This document shows, piece after piece, positions 23,091 to 30,230 of a stretch of 31,380 nucleotides of DNA. A model generated the notes under the pieces. That model saw nothing but the letters and a program-made list of their open reading frames with translations, did no database searches and was not told the origin of the DNA. The stretch is from Thermodesulfovibrio sp. (GTDB lineage: Bacteria > Nitrospirota > Thermodesulfovibrionia > Thermodesulfovibrionales > Thermodesulfovibrionaceae): positions 1 to 31,380 of the forward strand of contig JAOAGB010000023.1 of the NCBI GenBank assembly GCA_026415995.1, in the 5' to 3' direction. The position numbers and the translations under genes were made by a program. Each line of letters opens with the position of its first letter. The first letter of the stretch is position 1.

Positions 23091-23675
23091 ATCTATATTC
23101 AAAGCACCTTTTCTTATTATTTTTGGCGGTTTAATAGTAACATCAATAATAGTAGATGGAATACCCTTCAATTTTCCTCCATCAATAAAAAGATCAATCT
23201 CTTCTAAATTAAAATATTTAAGAGCTGTTTCCATATCGGATGCCGCAGGATGCCCAGAAATATTAGCTGATGTTGCCGTAATTGGAAAGGGAGATTTTTT
23301 AATTAAGTTAAGAGCAAAGGACTCACCTGGCATCCGTAATGCCACAGTTTTATTTAAAACTATCTCTTCAGGTAATCCATCCTTAGCTGGCAATATTAAA
23401 GTTAAGGGACCAGGCCAATATTTCTCAATTAACTTCTCAGCTATTAATGGAATATTGGATACTAACAGTTTAAGATGGCTTAAATTTACGATTAGGGGAA
23501 AGACTTTTTCCTTAGGCCTTTTTTTTATTTCAAAGACTTTTCTAAGAAGATACTTGTTGTCATATTTAACTCCGATACCATATAAAGTTTCGGTTGGATA
23601 TATTATTATTCCATCCTTCTGAAGTATCCTAATAACTTCATCTATGCTAATTTCATGTGCTTTTAACAATTTCAT
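23076..23675 (-). CDS. L-threonylcarbamoyladenylate synthase (Sua5/YrdC)
   Basis: The 199-residue protein has the YrdC fold: DGIIIYPTETLYGIGVKYDN, KKRPKEKVFPLIV, KYWPGPLTLIL, then FPITATSANISGHPAA. It makes threonylcarbamoyl-AMP for t6A modification of tRNAs that read ANN codons. It has the short YrdC length without the extra Sua5 domain. The start has an AGGAG site inside the end of the transglutaminase gene (23-bp overlap), so it is co-transcribed with the MoxR-DUF58-TgpA cassette. Its stop overlaps that of rel by 15 bp. Confidence 0.94.
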   Translation of the reverse strand: MKLLKAHEISIDEVIRILQKDGIIIYPTETLYGIGVKYDNKYLLRKVFEIKKRPKEKVFPLIVNLSHLKLLVSNIPLIAEKLIEKYWPGPLTLILPAKDGLPEEIVLNKTVALRMPGESFALNLIKKSPFPITATSANISGHPAASDMETALKYFNLEEIDLFIDGGKLKGIPSTIIDVTIKPPKIIRKGALNIDLSSY

Positions 23676-25512
23676 CTATTTCTCCTAAAATCTTATTAAG
23701 ATTTTTAAGATCACTTTTTTTTAATTTTTCATCTTTAAAGTAAATTTTATAATAAATCTCAACAAATCTTAAAGATTTTTCTCTTAATAAATGATTATCT
23801 ATATTCATAACGAATTCCTCAAGACCTAAATTGTTTTTTCTCTCAATTCCTGCTTTTTTTAAAATATTTAAGAATCTATTTAACGGTTCTTTTTTCTTAT
23901 TATAAAACTTTAACCCTATAAAAATAAGAAACAAAAATAAAAGGAACAGAAGTATAATTAAGAAGTTTTTATTAAATTTAATATCAGGCTGTTTTAATGC
24001 CTTAGCAAGTTTTAACTGTGCCTTAAAATCATAATTTATAACTATATGATTCCATAAATAATCAAAAAAGTTAAAAATAACAGGCTCGGAAACTCTTATA
24101 GGTCTTGAACCTGAAGGATCAAATCTTATCCACTGCCCCTTAATCCAAGCCTCAACCCATAAATGAGCATCAGAGGCTCTGACTATATAATATCCTCCGA
24201 AATTGTTATAACTGCCTCCTCTGAATCCTCCTACAACTCTCGAAGGAATCCCTTTCAATCGTAACATCAAAGCCATGGATGTGGCAAAATACTCACAATT
24301 ACCTTTTTTTGTATTAAATATAAAATCTTCAACAGGATTATCACCCTTTGGAAGTATCTTTAGAGAATATTCATAATTACTTAAAAAATTAAGAATTTTC
24401 TCTATTATTTCTCTTTCATCTTTTGAGTGGTTAGTTATCTCATCGGTAAGAGCTTTAAATTTTTCAGAAATTATTTTTGGTATTTGTAAATAAATCTTAG
24501 AAGGTTCTACTTCATATAATGTAAAATTCATATAAGATTCAGCATTATATTTTAATTGTCTTTCTATGGATGAGTCGGTTTTAAAAATACCTGGATACTC
24601 TATGCTAATACCTTTAAGATATACTGTGGCTGGGAAATCAAGCACTGGAAGATAGTTTTCATAGGATGGTTCAAGAATTATTGTGTATCTAATTTTTTCT
24701 CCTGTAATGAAAGTATTAAAATCTAAGTGTTTATTTTTAATCCACTGTCTACCATTAAATGTATCAAAAGTGATCATTCTCCAGTAAAGTTGTTCTTCAC
24801 TAATCTTATTCATACTTACTCTCATCACGACAGTTCTGTCTTCCTCTATGCTTGATACTGTTCCAAGATTTACTGTAGAGGAAAATCCTGTCTTAGACTT
24901 TGCCAAGCCAATATCAAATAAAGGATAAGGTGTTCTCGGCAGAAATAAAAAAAAGAATATACTAAGAGGAATAGAAAGTGTAGAGATTAAAATAGAATAT
25001 GTTAGAATCTCTAAAAAATTTCTTTTTTCAATAAATGATTGAGATGTTTCTTTGACATAAGTTATTAACAATATGGAAAAAACAGTCAACACAAAAATAA
25101 AGACTAATCTTACTAAAAAAAGCCAAGAAATACTAAAAAGAGCAGATGCTCCTAAAAGCAACATGGCTAAAAGATAAATCTGAAAATATTCTCTCCATGT
25201 TTTTTTACCCCAAAATCTTATGGCAGATATCAGTGTAAGAGCTTCAACAGATGGTAAAACTATGTCTTCAATCGAAAATCCTAAAAAAGAATAGAACATA
25301 AAAAATAAAGATATAATATTTATAATCCATTGATTTATATATATATTTCTTATATGAAAAAAAATACTTAGCAATAAAATTAGCGCAAAAATCAATGTAA
25401 TAGTAATTGATATGTATGAAATAATTCCTGAAAACGCAAGGATAATAATAATGAAGGACAGGAAATAAATTATATTATCTATCTTAGGTGATTTAATAAA
25501 GGGCAAGAGCAT
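23653..25512 (-). CDS. TgpA-like membrane transglutaminase-family protein
   Basis: The 619-residue inner-membrane protein has six or so hydrophobic segments in its first ~190 residues, then a large extracytoplasmic region with a transglutaminase core. The catalytic triad is visible as Cys406 (GNCEYFA), His450 (DAHLWVEAW) and Asp465 (RFDPSG), spaced as in Pseudomonas TgpA. A further transmembrane segment (LIILLFLLFLFLIF) lies at about 505-525, with a short cytoplasmic tail. These proteins occur with MoxR and DUF58 and are thought to act on envelope proteins; the true reaction is not known. It overlaps DUF58 by 20 bp and has an AAGGAG site. Confidence 0.9.
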   Translation of the reverse strand: MLLPFIKSPKIDNIIYFLSFIIIILAFSGIISYISITITLIFALILLLSIFFHIRNIYINQWIINIISLFFMFYSFLGFSIEDIVLPSVEALTLISAIRFWGKKTWREYFQIYLLAMLLLGASALFSISWLFLVRLVFIFVLTVFSILLITYVKETSQSFIEKRNFLEILTYSILISTLSIPLSIFFFLFLPRTPYPLFDIGLAKSKTGFSSTVNLGTVSSIEEDRTVVMRVSMNKISEEQLYWRMITFDTFNGRQWIKNKHLDFNTFITGEKIRYTIILEPSYENYLPVLDFPATVYLKGISIEYPGIFKTDSSIERQLKYNAESYMNFTLYEVEPSKIYLQIPKIISEKFKALTDEITNHSKDEREIIEKILNFLSNYEYSLKILPKGDNPVEDFIFNTKKGNCEYFATSMALMLRLKGIPSRVVGGFRGGSYNNFGGYYIVRASDAHLWVEAWIKGQWIRFDPSGSRPIRVSEPVIFNFFDYLWNHIVINYDFKAQLKLAKALKQPDIKFNKNFLIILLFLLFLFLIFIGLKFYNKKKEPLNRFLNILKKAGIERKNNLGLEEFVMNIDNHLLREKSLRFVEIYYKIYFKDEKLKKSDLKNLNKILGEIDEIVKST

Positions 25513-26371
25513 AAAGAAGTCTCCTTACATGTGCTTGACCTAACTCAGGTTTATAAAAAGCCTTGTCCAACTTAAGTCCAACTGGTATACCGTTTTGTGA
25601 AAGATTAAGTATGGCAAATGTTGCTTTTCCTATTTTCTGTTCCAAATCTCCTGTAAAAGAAGAAAGATCAATAATTACAGGGTTTCCTATGTATGGTGAA
25701 AACTCTTTAGTCATTAAATCCGATGTTTTGGCAGTTGCCTTCCAGTTTATATATTTTAGAGGGTCCTGAGGATTATAGGCTTTTACACCTACTATTTCAC
25801 CTTCAAAAGATTTCCCTCTTGATGAAATGGATTCAATCTTTGTTTTTCCCTCTGAAAGAAACATAGAAAAATCGCATTTAATAGGTTTTGGAAATACAAT
25901 AACTTCATAATCAATGGGGATTTTTATAGTTCTTCTAAAAAAGAAAAAGGGGAAATACGATGAAATTAAGACTTCAGATATTTTTATCCTTCCTCTCCTC
26001 TGAAATACTAAAGTGATATTGATTATTTCTTTATACTTTACAAATGGTAATATCTTTTCACTCTCATTAATCTTCAGTCTTATTAAATAAGATGGTAGAA
26101 AATATCTCTTTTTTATCTCCGCTTTTAAATTTGTAGGTGTTTGGGCAAATATTTCAGGTTGAGGTAATAAAGATAACTTAAAATTTTTAAGATTATAAAT
26201 AGAAATGATGCCGCTTAAAGCCATCATACTTAATAAAAATGAGAGTATTATAAAAACTAAATTATTTCCTGTATTTACAGCAGAAAAGCCTATCAGTAAA
26301 GTAATCCCTATGAATATCCAGCCTGATTTTGTTATCTTTACGGAGGAGTAGAAATTTTTTCTAAAATTGAT
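25493..26371 (-). CDS. DUF58 domain protein with membrane N-terminus and apparent non-AUG start
   Basis: DUF58 is the MoxR-partner family; its core motif is visible as KAYNPQDPLKYINWKATAKT. The first ATG in the frame is at 26227, which would remove the family's usual N-terminal membrane hairpin. The same frame stays open upstream to a TGA at 26399-26401 and encodes exactly that missing part (SGWIFIGITLLIGFSAVNTG, then NNLVFIILSFLLSMMALSG). No ATG, GTG or TTG occurs there. The strong ribosome-binding sequence GAGGTGAT (26382-26375) is followed by ATT (26374) and ATC (26371). I take ATC as the likely start (292 residues; ATT possible), overlapping moxR by 34 bp. The alternatives are a truncated 244-residue protein or a sequence error. 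It sits between moxR and tgpA. Confidence 0.75.
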   Translation of the reverse strand: MNFRKNFYSSVKITKSGWIFIGITLLIGFSAVNTGNNLVFIILSFLLSMMALSGIISIYNLKNFKLSLLPQPEIFAQTPTNLKAEIKKRYFLPSYLIRLKINESEKILPFVKYKEIINITLVFQRRGRIKISEVLISSYFPFFFFRRTIKIPIDYEVIVFPKPIKCDFSMFLSEGKTKIESISSRGKSFEGEIVGVKAYNPQDPLKYINWKATAKTSDLMTKEFSPYIGNPVIIDLSSFTGDLEQKIGKATFAILNLSQNGIPVGLKLDKAFYKPELGQAHVRRLLYALALY

Positions 26372-27267
26372 AATATCACCTCTTCCTTTGATAATGAATC
26401 ATCCTTAAGGATTATTCTGTGTGGAGTAACATAAGGTATTATATCCTTTACATCTTCTGGGACCACATAATCTCTATCCCTAAAATAGGCATTTGTCTTA
26501 GATGTATAAGTAATAGCTAAACCAGCTCTTGTTGAAAGCCCTAACAGGATTCTATTATCAATACGAGTGCTTTCAATAAAATCTAAAATCCAATTTATAA
26601 TTTTATCTGATATATAGATCTTACGAATTTCATCTTGAATTTTTATAATTTCATCTTTGTCAATAATTGACTCAAGCGTATATAAATCTTCTCTGGAACT
26701 ACCTCTTCTTAAAATCTCTCTTTCTGCATCCTGTCCCGGATATCCAATGCTAATTTTAAGCATAAACCTATCAAGTTGTCCTTCTGGTAAGGGGAAAGTA
26801 CCATAAAACTCTATAGGATTTTGAGTGGCTATAACAAAAAAAGGTTTCGGTAGTCTATAGGTTTTACCATCAACTGTTACTTGTTCTTCAGCCATTGCTT
26901 CAAGAAGTGCAGATTGTGTTTTTGGAGTTGCTCTATTTATTTCATCAACTAAAACAATATTATTAAATATGGGACCTGGTTTAAAATCAAACTCTCCTGT
27001 ATTTTTATTATAAATTGATAAACCTGTTATATCTGTAGGTAGCAGATCATTTGTGCATTGAATTCTTCCAAAGCTTAAAGCTAAAGCTCTTGATAAGGCA
27101 ATAGCTAAGGATGTCTTACCAAGTCCTGGTAAATCTTCAATGAGGATGTGTCCTTTAGAAAAGATAGATATTAAGGATAGAATTATAGCTTTTTCTTTGC
27201 CATGCAAGCAACTCTGAAGATGATTGACAATATTTAATATTTTTTGATTTTTTACCTTTTCAATCAT
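26338..27267 (-). CDS. MoxR-family AAA+ ATPase
   Basis: The 309-residue protein has the MoxR layout: Walker A DLPGLGKTS (45-53), Walker B VLVDEI (105-110), NRATPKTQSALLEAM, sensor 1 ATQN (147-150) and PEGQLDRF (161-168), followed by the C-terminal lid. MoxR ATPases act as chaperones for assembly or metal insertion with von Willebrand or DUF58 partners. Here it precedes DUF58 and TgpA in one operon. There is no ribosome-binding site before the ATG; a 10-bp hairpin ends one base before the start codon (27268-27292), so initiation may be controlled. Confidence 0.95.
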   Translation of the reverse strand: MIEKVKNQKILNIVNHLQSCLHGKEKAIILSLISIFSKGHILIEDLPGLGKTSLAIALSRALALSFGRIQCTNDLLPTDITGLSIYNKNTGEFDFKPGPIFNNIVLVDEINRATPKTQSALLEAMAEEQVTVDGKTYRLPKPFFVIATQNPIEFYGTFPLPEGQLDRFMLKISIGYPGQDAEREILRRGSSREDLYTLESIIDKDEIIKIQDEIRKIYISDKIINWILDFIESTRIDNRILLGLSTRAGLAITYTSKTNAYFRDRDYVVPEDVKDIIPYVTPHRIILKDDSLSKEEVILSILEKISTPP

Positions 27268-27292
27268 AAAGAGGGGGAATAACCCCCTCTTT
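27268..27292 (-). other. GC-rich hairpin directly before the moxR start codon
   Basis: A perfect 10-bp stem (27268-27277 with 27283-27292) encloses a 5-base loop. It fills most of the 29 bp between the pyrophosphatase stop and the moxR ATG. In the moxR direction the hairpin is followed by the ATG rather than a T-run. On the plus strand it is followed by a T-rich tract, giving it the look of a terminator for antisense transcription. It could reduce read-through from the pyrophosphatase gene or mask translation of moxR. Confidence 0.6.
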
Positions 27293-27296
27293 TATT

Positions 27297-28196
27297 TTAA
27301 CCTTCTAAGTAAACCTTTTCAACAGGAGGTGCTACCTGTTTTTTACGGGAAAGCACTCCCGGTAACCAAACAGAAGGACCTGAGACTTTAACGTTAAAAG
27401 CTTTTTCTATTTTAGTAGCATCACCAGAATAGAATAACTCTGTTCCCTCTTTCACAATATCTGTTGCCATGAAAATTACCATGTCATAGCCTTTGCTATT
27501 CTTTAACTCATTGAGATAGTTTACAAACTCATCCTTGCGTTCATAAACTTCTTCAATATCAACAACTTCTGTCTGCCCAATTCCCACTTTTAATCCTTTG
27601 AAATCATAGTCCTTGAAATCTACATGAACTACATCAGATATTGGTTTTCCTTTAATACTTGCTTTGGCTTTTTTAAGCTCAACACCGAATTTTGTTATAT
27701 CAGAAATACCAGCAACTGCAGCAAGTTCTGCAGCAATCTTTTTATCTTCTTCTGTAGTTGTAGGAGACTTAAAGATTACTGTGTCAGAAAGAATGGCTGA
27801 AAGAAGCAAGCCTGCGTAAGTTTTGTTTGCCTTCACTTCATTGGGAAACATCTTTGCAATTACTGTTGCCGTGCTACCAACAGGCTCAATGTGAATAAAA
27901 ATTGGATCTGGATAGTTAAAATTCATCTTGTGATGATCAATAACAGCAAGAACTTTCTCTGCACCATCAACTCTCTGTTTTTCTTCATTGTGATCCACTA
28001 AGACAAGAGTTTTGCCAGCAGCATTCTCTAAAATTTCAGGTGCTGCAACCCCAAACTGCTTAAGAGCAAATTCTGTCTCCTCGTTAACCGGTCCTGCTGT
28101 TACTGCCTTATAACCTTTAATACCTGCATAAACAATTGCAGAACATACGGTGTCTGTGTCTGGAGCTTTGTGTCCAATGACATAAATATCGCTCAT
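27297..28196 (-). CDS. ppaC: manganese-dependent (family II) inorganic pyrophosphatase
   Basis: The 299-residue DHH-family enzyme has metal ligands His9, Asp13, Asp15 (IGHKAPDTD), Asp68 (VDHNE), and the DHH motif at 87-89 (IDHHKMNF). The C-terminal DHHA2 domain carries SRKKQ near the end (after PGVLS). It splits pyrophosphate and pulls biosynthetic reactions forward. There are no CBS domains, so it is the simple constitutively active form. It has a strong AGGAGG site. It is the first gene of the run leading to moxR, although a hairpin separates the two. Confidence 0.96.
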   Translation of the reverse strand: MSDIYVIGHKAPDTDTVCSAIVYAGIKGYKAVTAGPVNEETEFALKQFGVAAPEILENAAGKTLVLVDHNEEKQRVDGAEKVLAVIDHHKMNFNYPDPIFIHIEPVGSTATVIAKMFPNEVKANKTYAGLLLSAILSDTVIFKSPTTTEEDKKIAAELAAVAGISDITKFGVELKKAKASIKGKPISDVVHVDFKDYDFKGLKVGIGQTEVVDIEEVYERKDEFVNYLNELKNSKGYDMVIFMATDIVKEGTELFYSGDATKIEKAFNVKVSGPSVWLPGVLSRKKQVAPPVEKVYLEG

Positions 28197-28221
28197 TTTA
28201 CCCTCCTAAAAAAGTTTTTTA

Positions 28222-28244
28222 AAATTGTAAAATTTTGACAATTT
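28222..28244. repeat. inverted repeat upstream of the pyrophosphatase gene
   Basis: AAATTGT (28222-28228) and ACAATTT (28238-28244) form a 7-bp inverted repeat with a 9-bp A/T-rich spacer. It lies 26-48 bp upstream of the ppaC start codon, where an operator or part of a promoter would be expected. AT-richness makes chance occurrence possible. Confidence 0.3.
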
Positions 28245-28293
28245 CTACTTTAAAATGTCAAGAAAAAAGCCATTAAAATTTAAAATAGAGCTA

Positions 28294-28746
28294 TTAAAGA
28301 TTATCAAGCAACTCTTTTACCGATAATTTTAATTCAGGATGAATAAAATAGGGTGCAATTTCACACAATGGCTTAAGGACAAAATCTCTTTTATGCATGA
28401 GAGGATGAGGTATGGTAAGTTCTTGGCTTTTGAAAATTATATTATCATAAAAAATTATATCAATATCTATAATTCTCGGACCATATCTTATAGTATCCTT
28501 TCTTCCCATTTTTTTCTCTACTTGTTTTAATGTTCTTAATAGATCCAAAGGTTCAAGAATAGTTAAACATTCTATAGCTTGATTTAAAAACTCAGGCTGA
28601 TCAGTATATCCCCATGGAACAGTATTATATAGGGAAGACTTTTTCGAAACTATTATACCACAATCTTTAAGCTCGGATAAGGCAACTTCAATATTTTTAG
28701 CTCTATCACCTAAATTAGAACCAAGTAAAAGATAAATTCTATTCAT
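28294..28746 (-). CDS. folK: 6-hydroxymethyl-7,8-dihydropterin pyrophosphokinase
   Basis: The 150-residue protein matches HPPK: YLLLGSNLGDRAKNIEVAL, the pterin loop YNTVPWGYTDQPEFLNQAIE, and RYGPRIIDIDIIFYDN followed by IPHPLMHKRDFVLKPL. It attaches pyrophosphate from ATP to hydroxymethyl-dihydropterin in folate synthesis. The other fol genes are elsewhere. No ribosome-binding site precedes the ATG; a good TATAAT lies about 15 bp upstream of the ATG-proximal AT tract, in the divergent 52-bp region shared with the OsmC gene. Confidence 0.95.
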   Translation of the reverse strand: MNRIYLLLGSNLGDRAKNIEVALSELKDCGIIVSKKSSLYNTVPWGYTDQPEFLNQAIECLTILEPLDLLRTLKQVEKKMGRKDTIRYGPRIIDIDIIFYDNIIFKSQELTIPHPLMHKRDFVLKPLCEIAPYFIHPELKLSVKELLDNL

Positions 28747-28798
28747 AATAAATATTTTAATGTTAAAATTATAAAAAATAGAATAAAAGGAGGTTATT

Positions 28799-29221
28799 AT
28801 GCTTACAGCAAAAGTAAAATGGGCTGGAGATATGCAATTTGTAGGGCAGTCAGGAACAGGTCATGCAATAGTTATGGATGCAAATGTTGATTTTGGAGGA
28901 GAGGACTCTGGGATGAGGCCTATGGAATTACTTTTAATTGGACTTGGTGGTTGTAGTGGAATGGATATTGTCTCTATTCTTAAGAAGAAAAAACAAGATA
29001 TACGCGACTTAGAAATAAAAATAAAAGGACAACAGGCAGATAAATATCCTAAAAGATTTACAGAAATTGAAATTGAATTTATTGTTAAAGGAAAAAATCT
29101 TTCCGAAGACGCTGTTAAAAGAGCTGTTGAGCTTTCAATGGAAAAATACTGTTCTGTTAAGGCTACTCTTGAATATTCAGCTAAGGTTACTCACTCATAT
29201 AAAATTGAGAATATAGAGTAG
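28799..29221 (+). CDS. OsmC-family protein
   Basis: The 140-residue OsmC-fold protein has the two redox cysteines of the family: Cys52 in LGGCSGMDIVSIL and Cys118 in EKYCSVKATL. Members reduce organic hydroperoxides or serve other thiol roles. This sequence looks closer to the YhfA-like branch, whose substrate is unsettled. A strong AGGAGG site precedes the ATG. The gene stands alone between divergent folk and convergent lpxC genes. Confidence 0.9.
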   Translation: MLTAKVKWAGDMQFVGQSGTGHAIVMDANVDFGGEDSGMRPMELLLIGLGGCSGMDIVSILKKKKQDIRDLEIKIKGQQADKYPKRFTEIEIEFIVKGKNLSEDAVKRAVELSMEKYCSVKATLEYSAKVTHSYKIENIE

Positions 29222-29239
29222 TTTTAACAAAAGATATCT

Positions 29240-30118
29240 TTATGCAGTCTGAGGATTTAATTGAAAATTAAAATAGGGCTCTTCCTGTAATTCAAAATAT
29301 CCAGATTCTATCATTGTTTTAATAAAATTGATATGGGAGGTATGCCCTCCTTTTTCAAATATAAAGTGGCCTTGAAGAGGATAACCTAACAAAGATAAAT
29401 CACCAATTGCGTCAAGAATTTTGTGCCTGACAAATTCATCTTTAAATCTTAAAGAGCTACCAACTGTTCCATTTTCGTCCAATACAACTGCATTTTCCAA
29501 AGAACCACCTCTTGCAAAACCATTTTTTAGAAGATATTGAATATCCTTTAAAAATCCAAAGGTTCTTGCAGGCGCTATCTCTTTAGTAAAAGTTTGTTCA
29601 TTAATATCACAAGATAAAAACTGTTCTCTTATTAACGGATGTTCATAGAAAATTTTATAACTGACTTTGAACCCTCTATGAGGCTTTGCAATAATTCGCA
29701 CGTGTGATTCTTCATAAACTAAGGGCTTTGTTATCTTAAACACTGGTATCGTTTTACTCTGTTTTGCTATACCAGCTTTAAAAATTGCATTTACGAACTC
29801 TAAAGCACTTCCATCCAGCACAGGAACTTCAGATCCATCAATTTCTATTACAAGGTTTGTAATTCCAAAGACATAAATAGTAGCAAGAAGATGTTCAACA
29901 GTTCTTACTTTTATTCCGTCAATTCCTATGGTGGTTGCAAAGGATGTGTCAACGACAAATGGAAGCTTTGCTTTTATAGGCAGCTTCAAATCCTTTCTAT
30001 AAAAAACTATCCCTGTATCTCTTTGGGCAGGAATAAGCCTGAGATTAATTTTTTTACCTGTATGAATTCCTATTCCAGAAATAAAAATTTCTTTTTTTAT
30101 TGTTTTTTGAAATGGCAT
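29240..30118 (-). CDS. lpxC: UDP-3-O-acyl-N-acetylglucosamine deacetylase
   Basis: The 292-residue zinc enzyme is LpxC: EHLLATIYVFG with zinc ligand His76, and HKILDAIGD with His232 and Asp236. The nucleophile-side His259 lies in KGGHTSHINF, and VLDGSALEFV is also conserved. It performs the first committed step of lipid A synthesis, so the organism has an outer membrane with lipopolysaccharide. It has full length. It follows the tldD gene by 112 bp with no shared terminator visible. No Shine-Dalgarno site is seen. Confidence 0.97.
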   Translation of the reverse strand: MPFQKTIKKEIFISGIGIHTGKKINLRLIPAQRDTGIVFYRKDLKLPIKAKLPFVVDTSFATTIGIDGIKVRTVEHLLATIYVFGITNLVIEIDGSEVPVLDGSALEFVNAIFKAGIAKQSKTIPVFKITKPLVYEESHVRIIAKPHRGFKVSYKIFYEHPLIREQFLSCDINEQTFTKEIAPARTFGFLKDIQYLLKNGFARGGSLENAVVLDENGTVGSSLRFKDEFVRHKILDAIGDLSLLGYPLQGHFIFEKGGHTSHINFIKTMIESGYFELQEEPYFNFQLNPQTA

Positions 30119-30230
30119 ATTTATAGAATGAATACAAAAAATATGCCAGAATAAATATTAGATAATTCAAGAAATATTAGAAATCCTATGTGTTAATTAT
30201 GACACATTATAAGAAAAAATAAAACAACCC

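Noticed and set aside
29230..29241. Palindrome AAAGATATCTTT between the osmC-like and lpxC stops as a possible bidirectional terminator.
   Set aside because: It has no loop-forming spacer, no G-C pairs to speak of and no T-run; a stable hairpin is unlikely.
30131..30146. A TGGCA...TTG stretch on the minus strand upstream of lpxC resembling a sigma54 -24/-12 promoter.
   Set aside because: The -12 GC dinucleotide is GT, two further consensus positions differ, and lpxC is a housekeeping gene; the match is too weak in AT-rich DNA.
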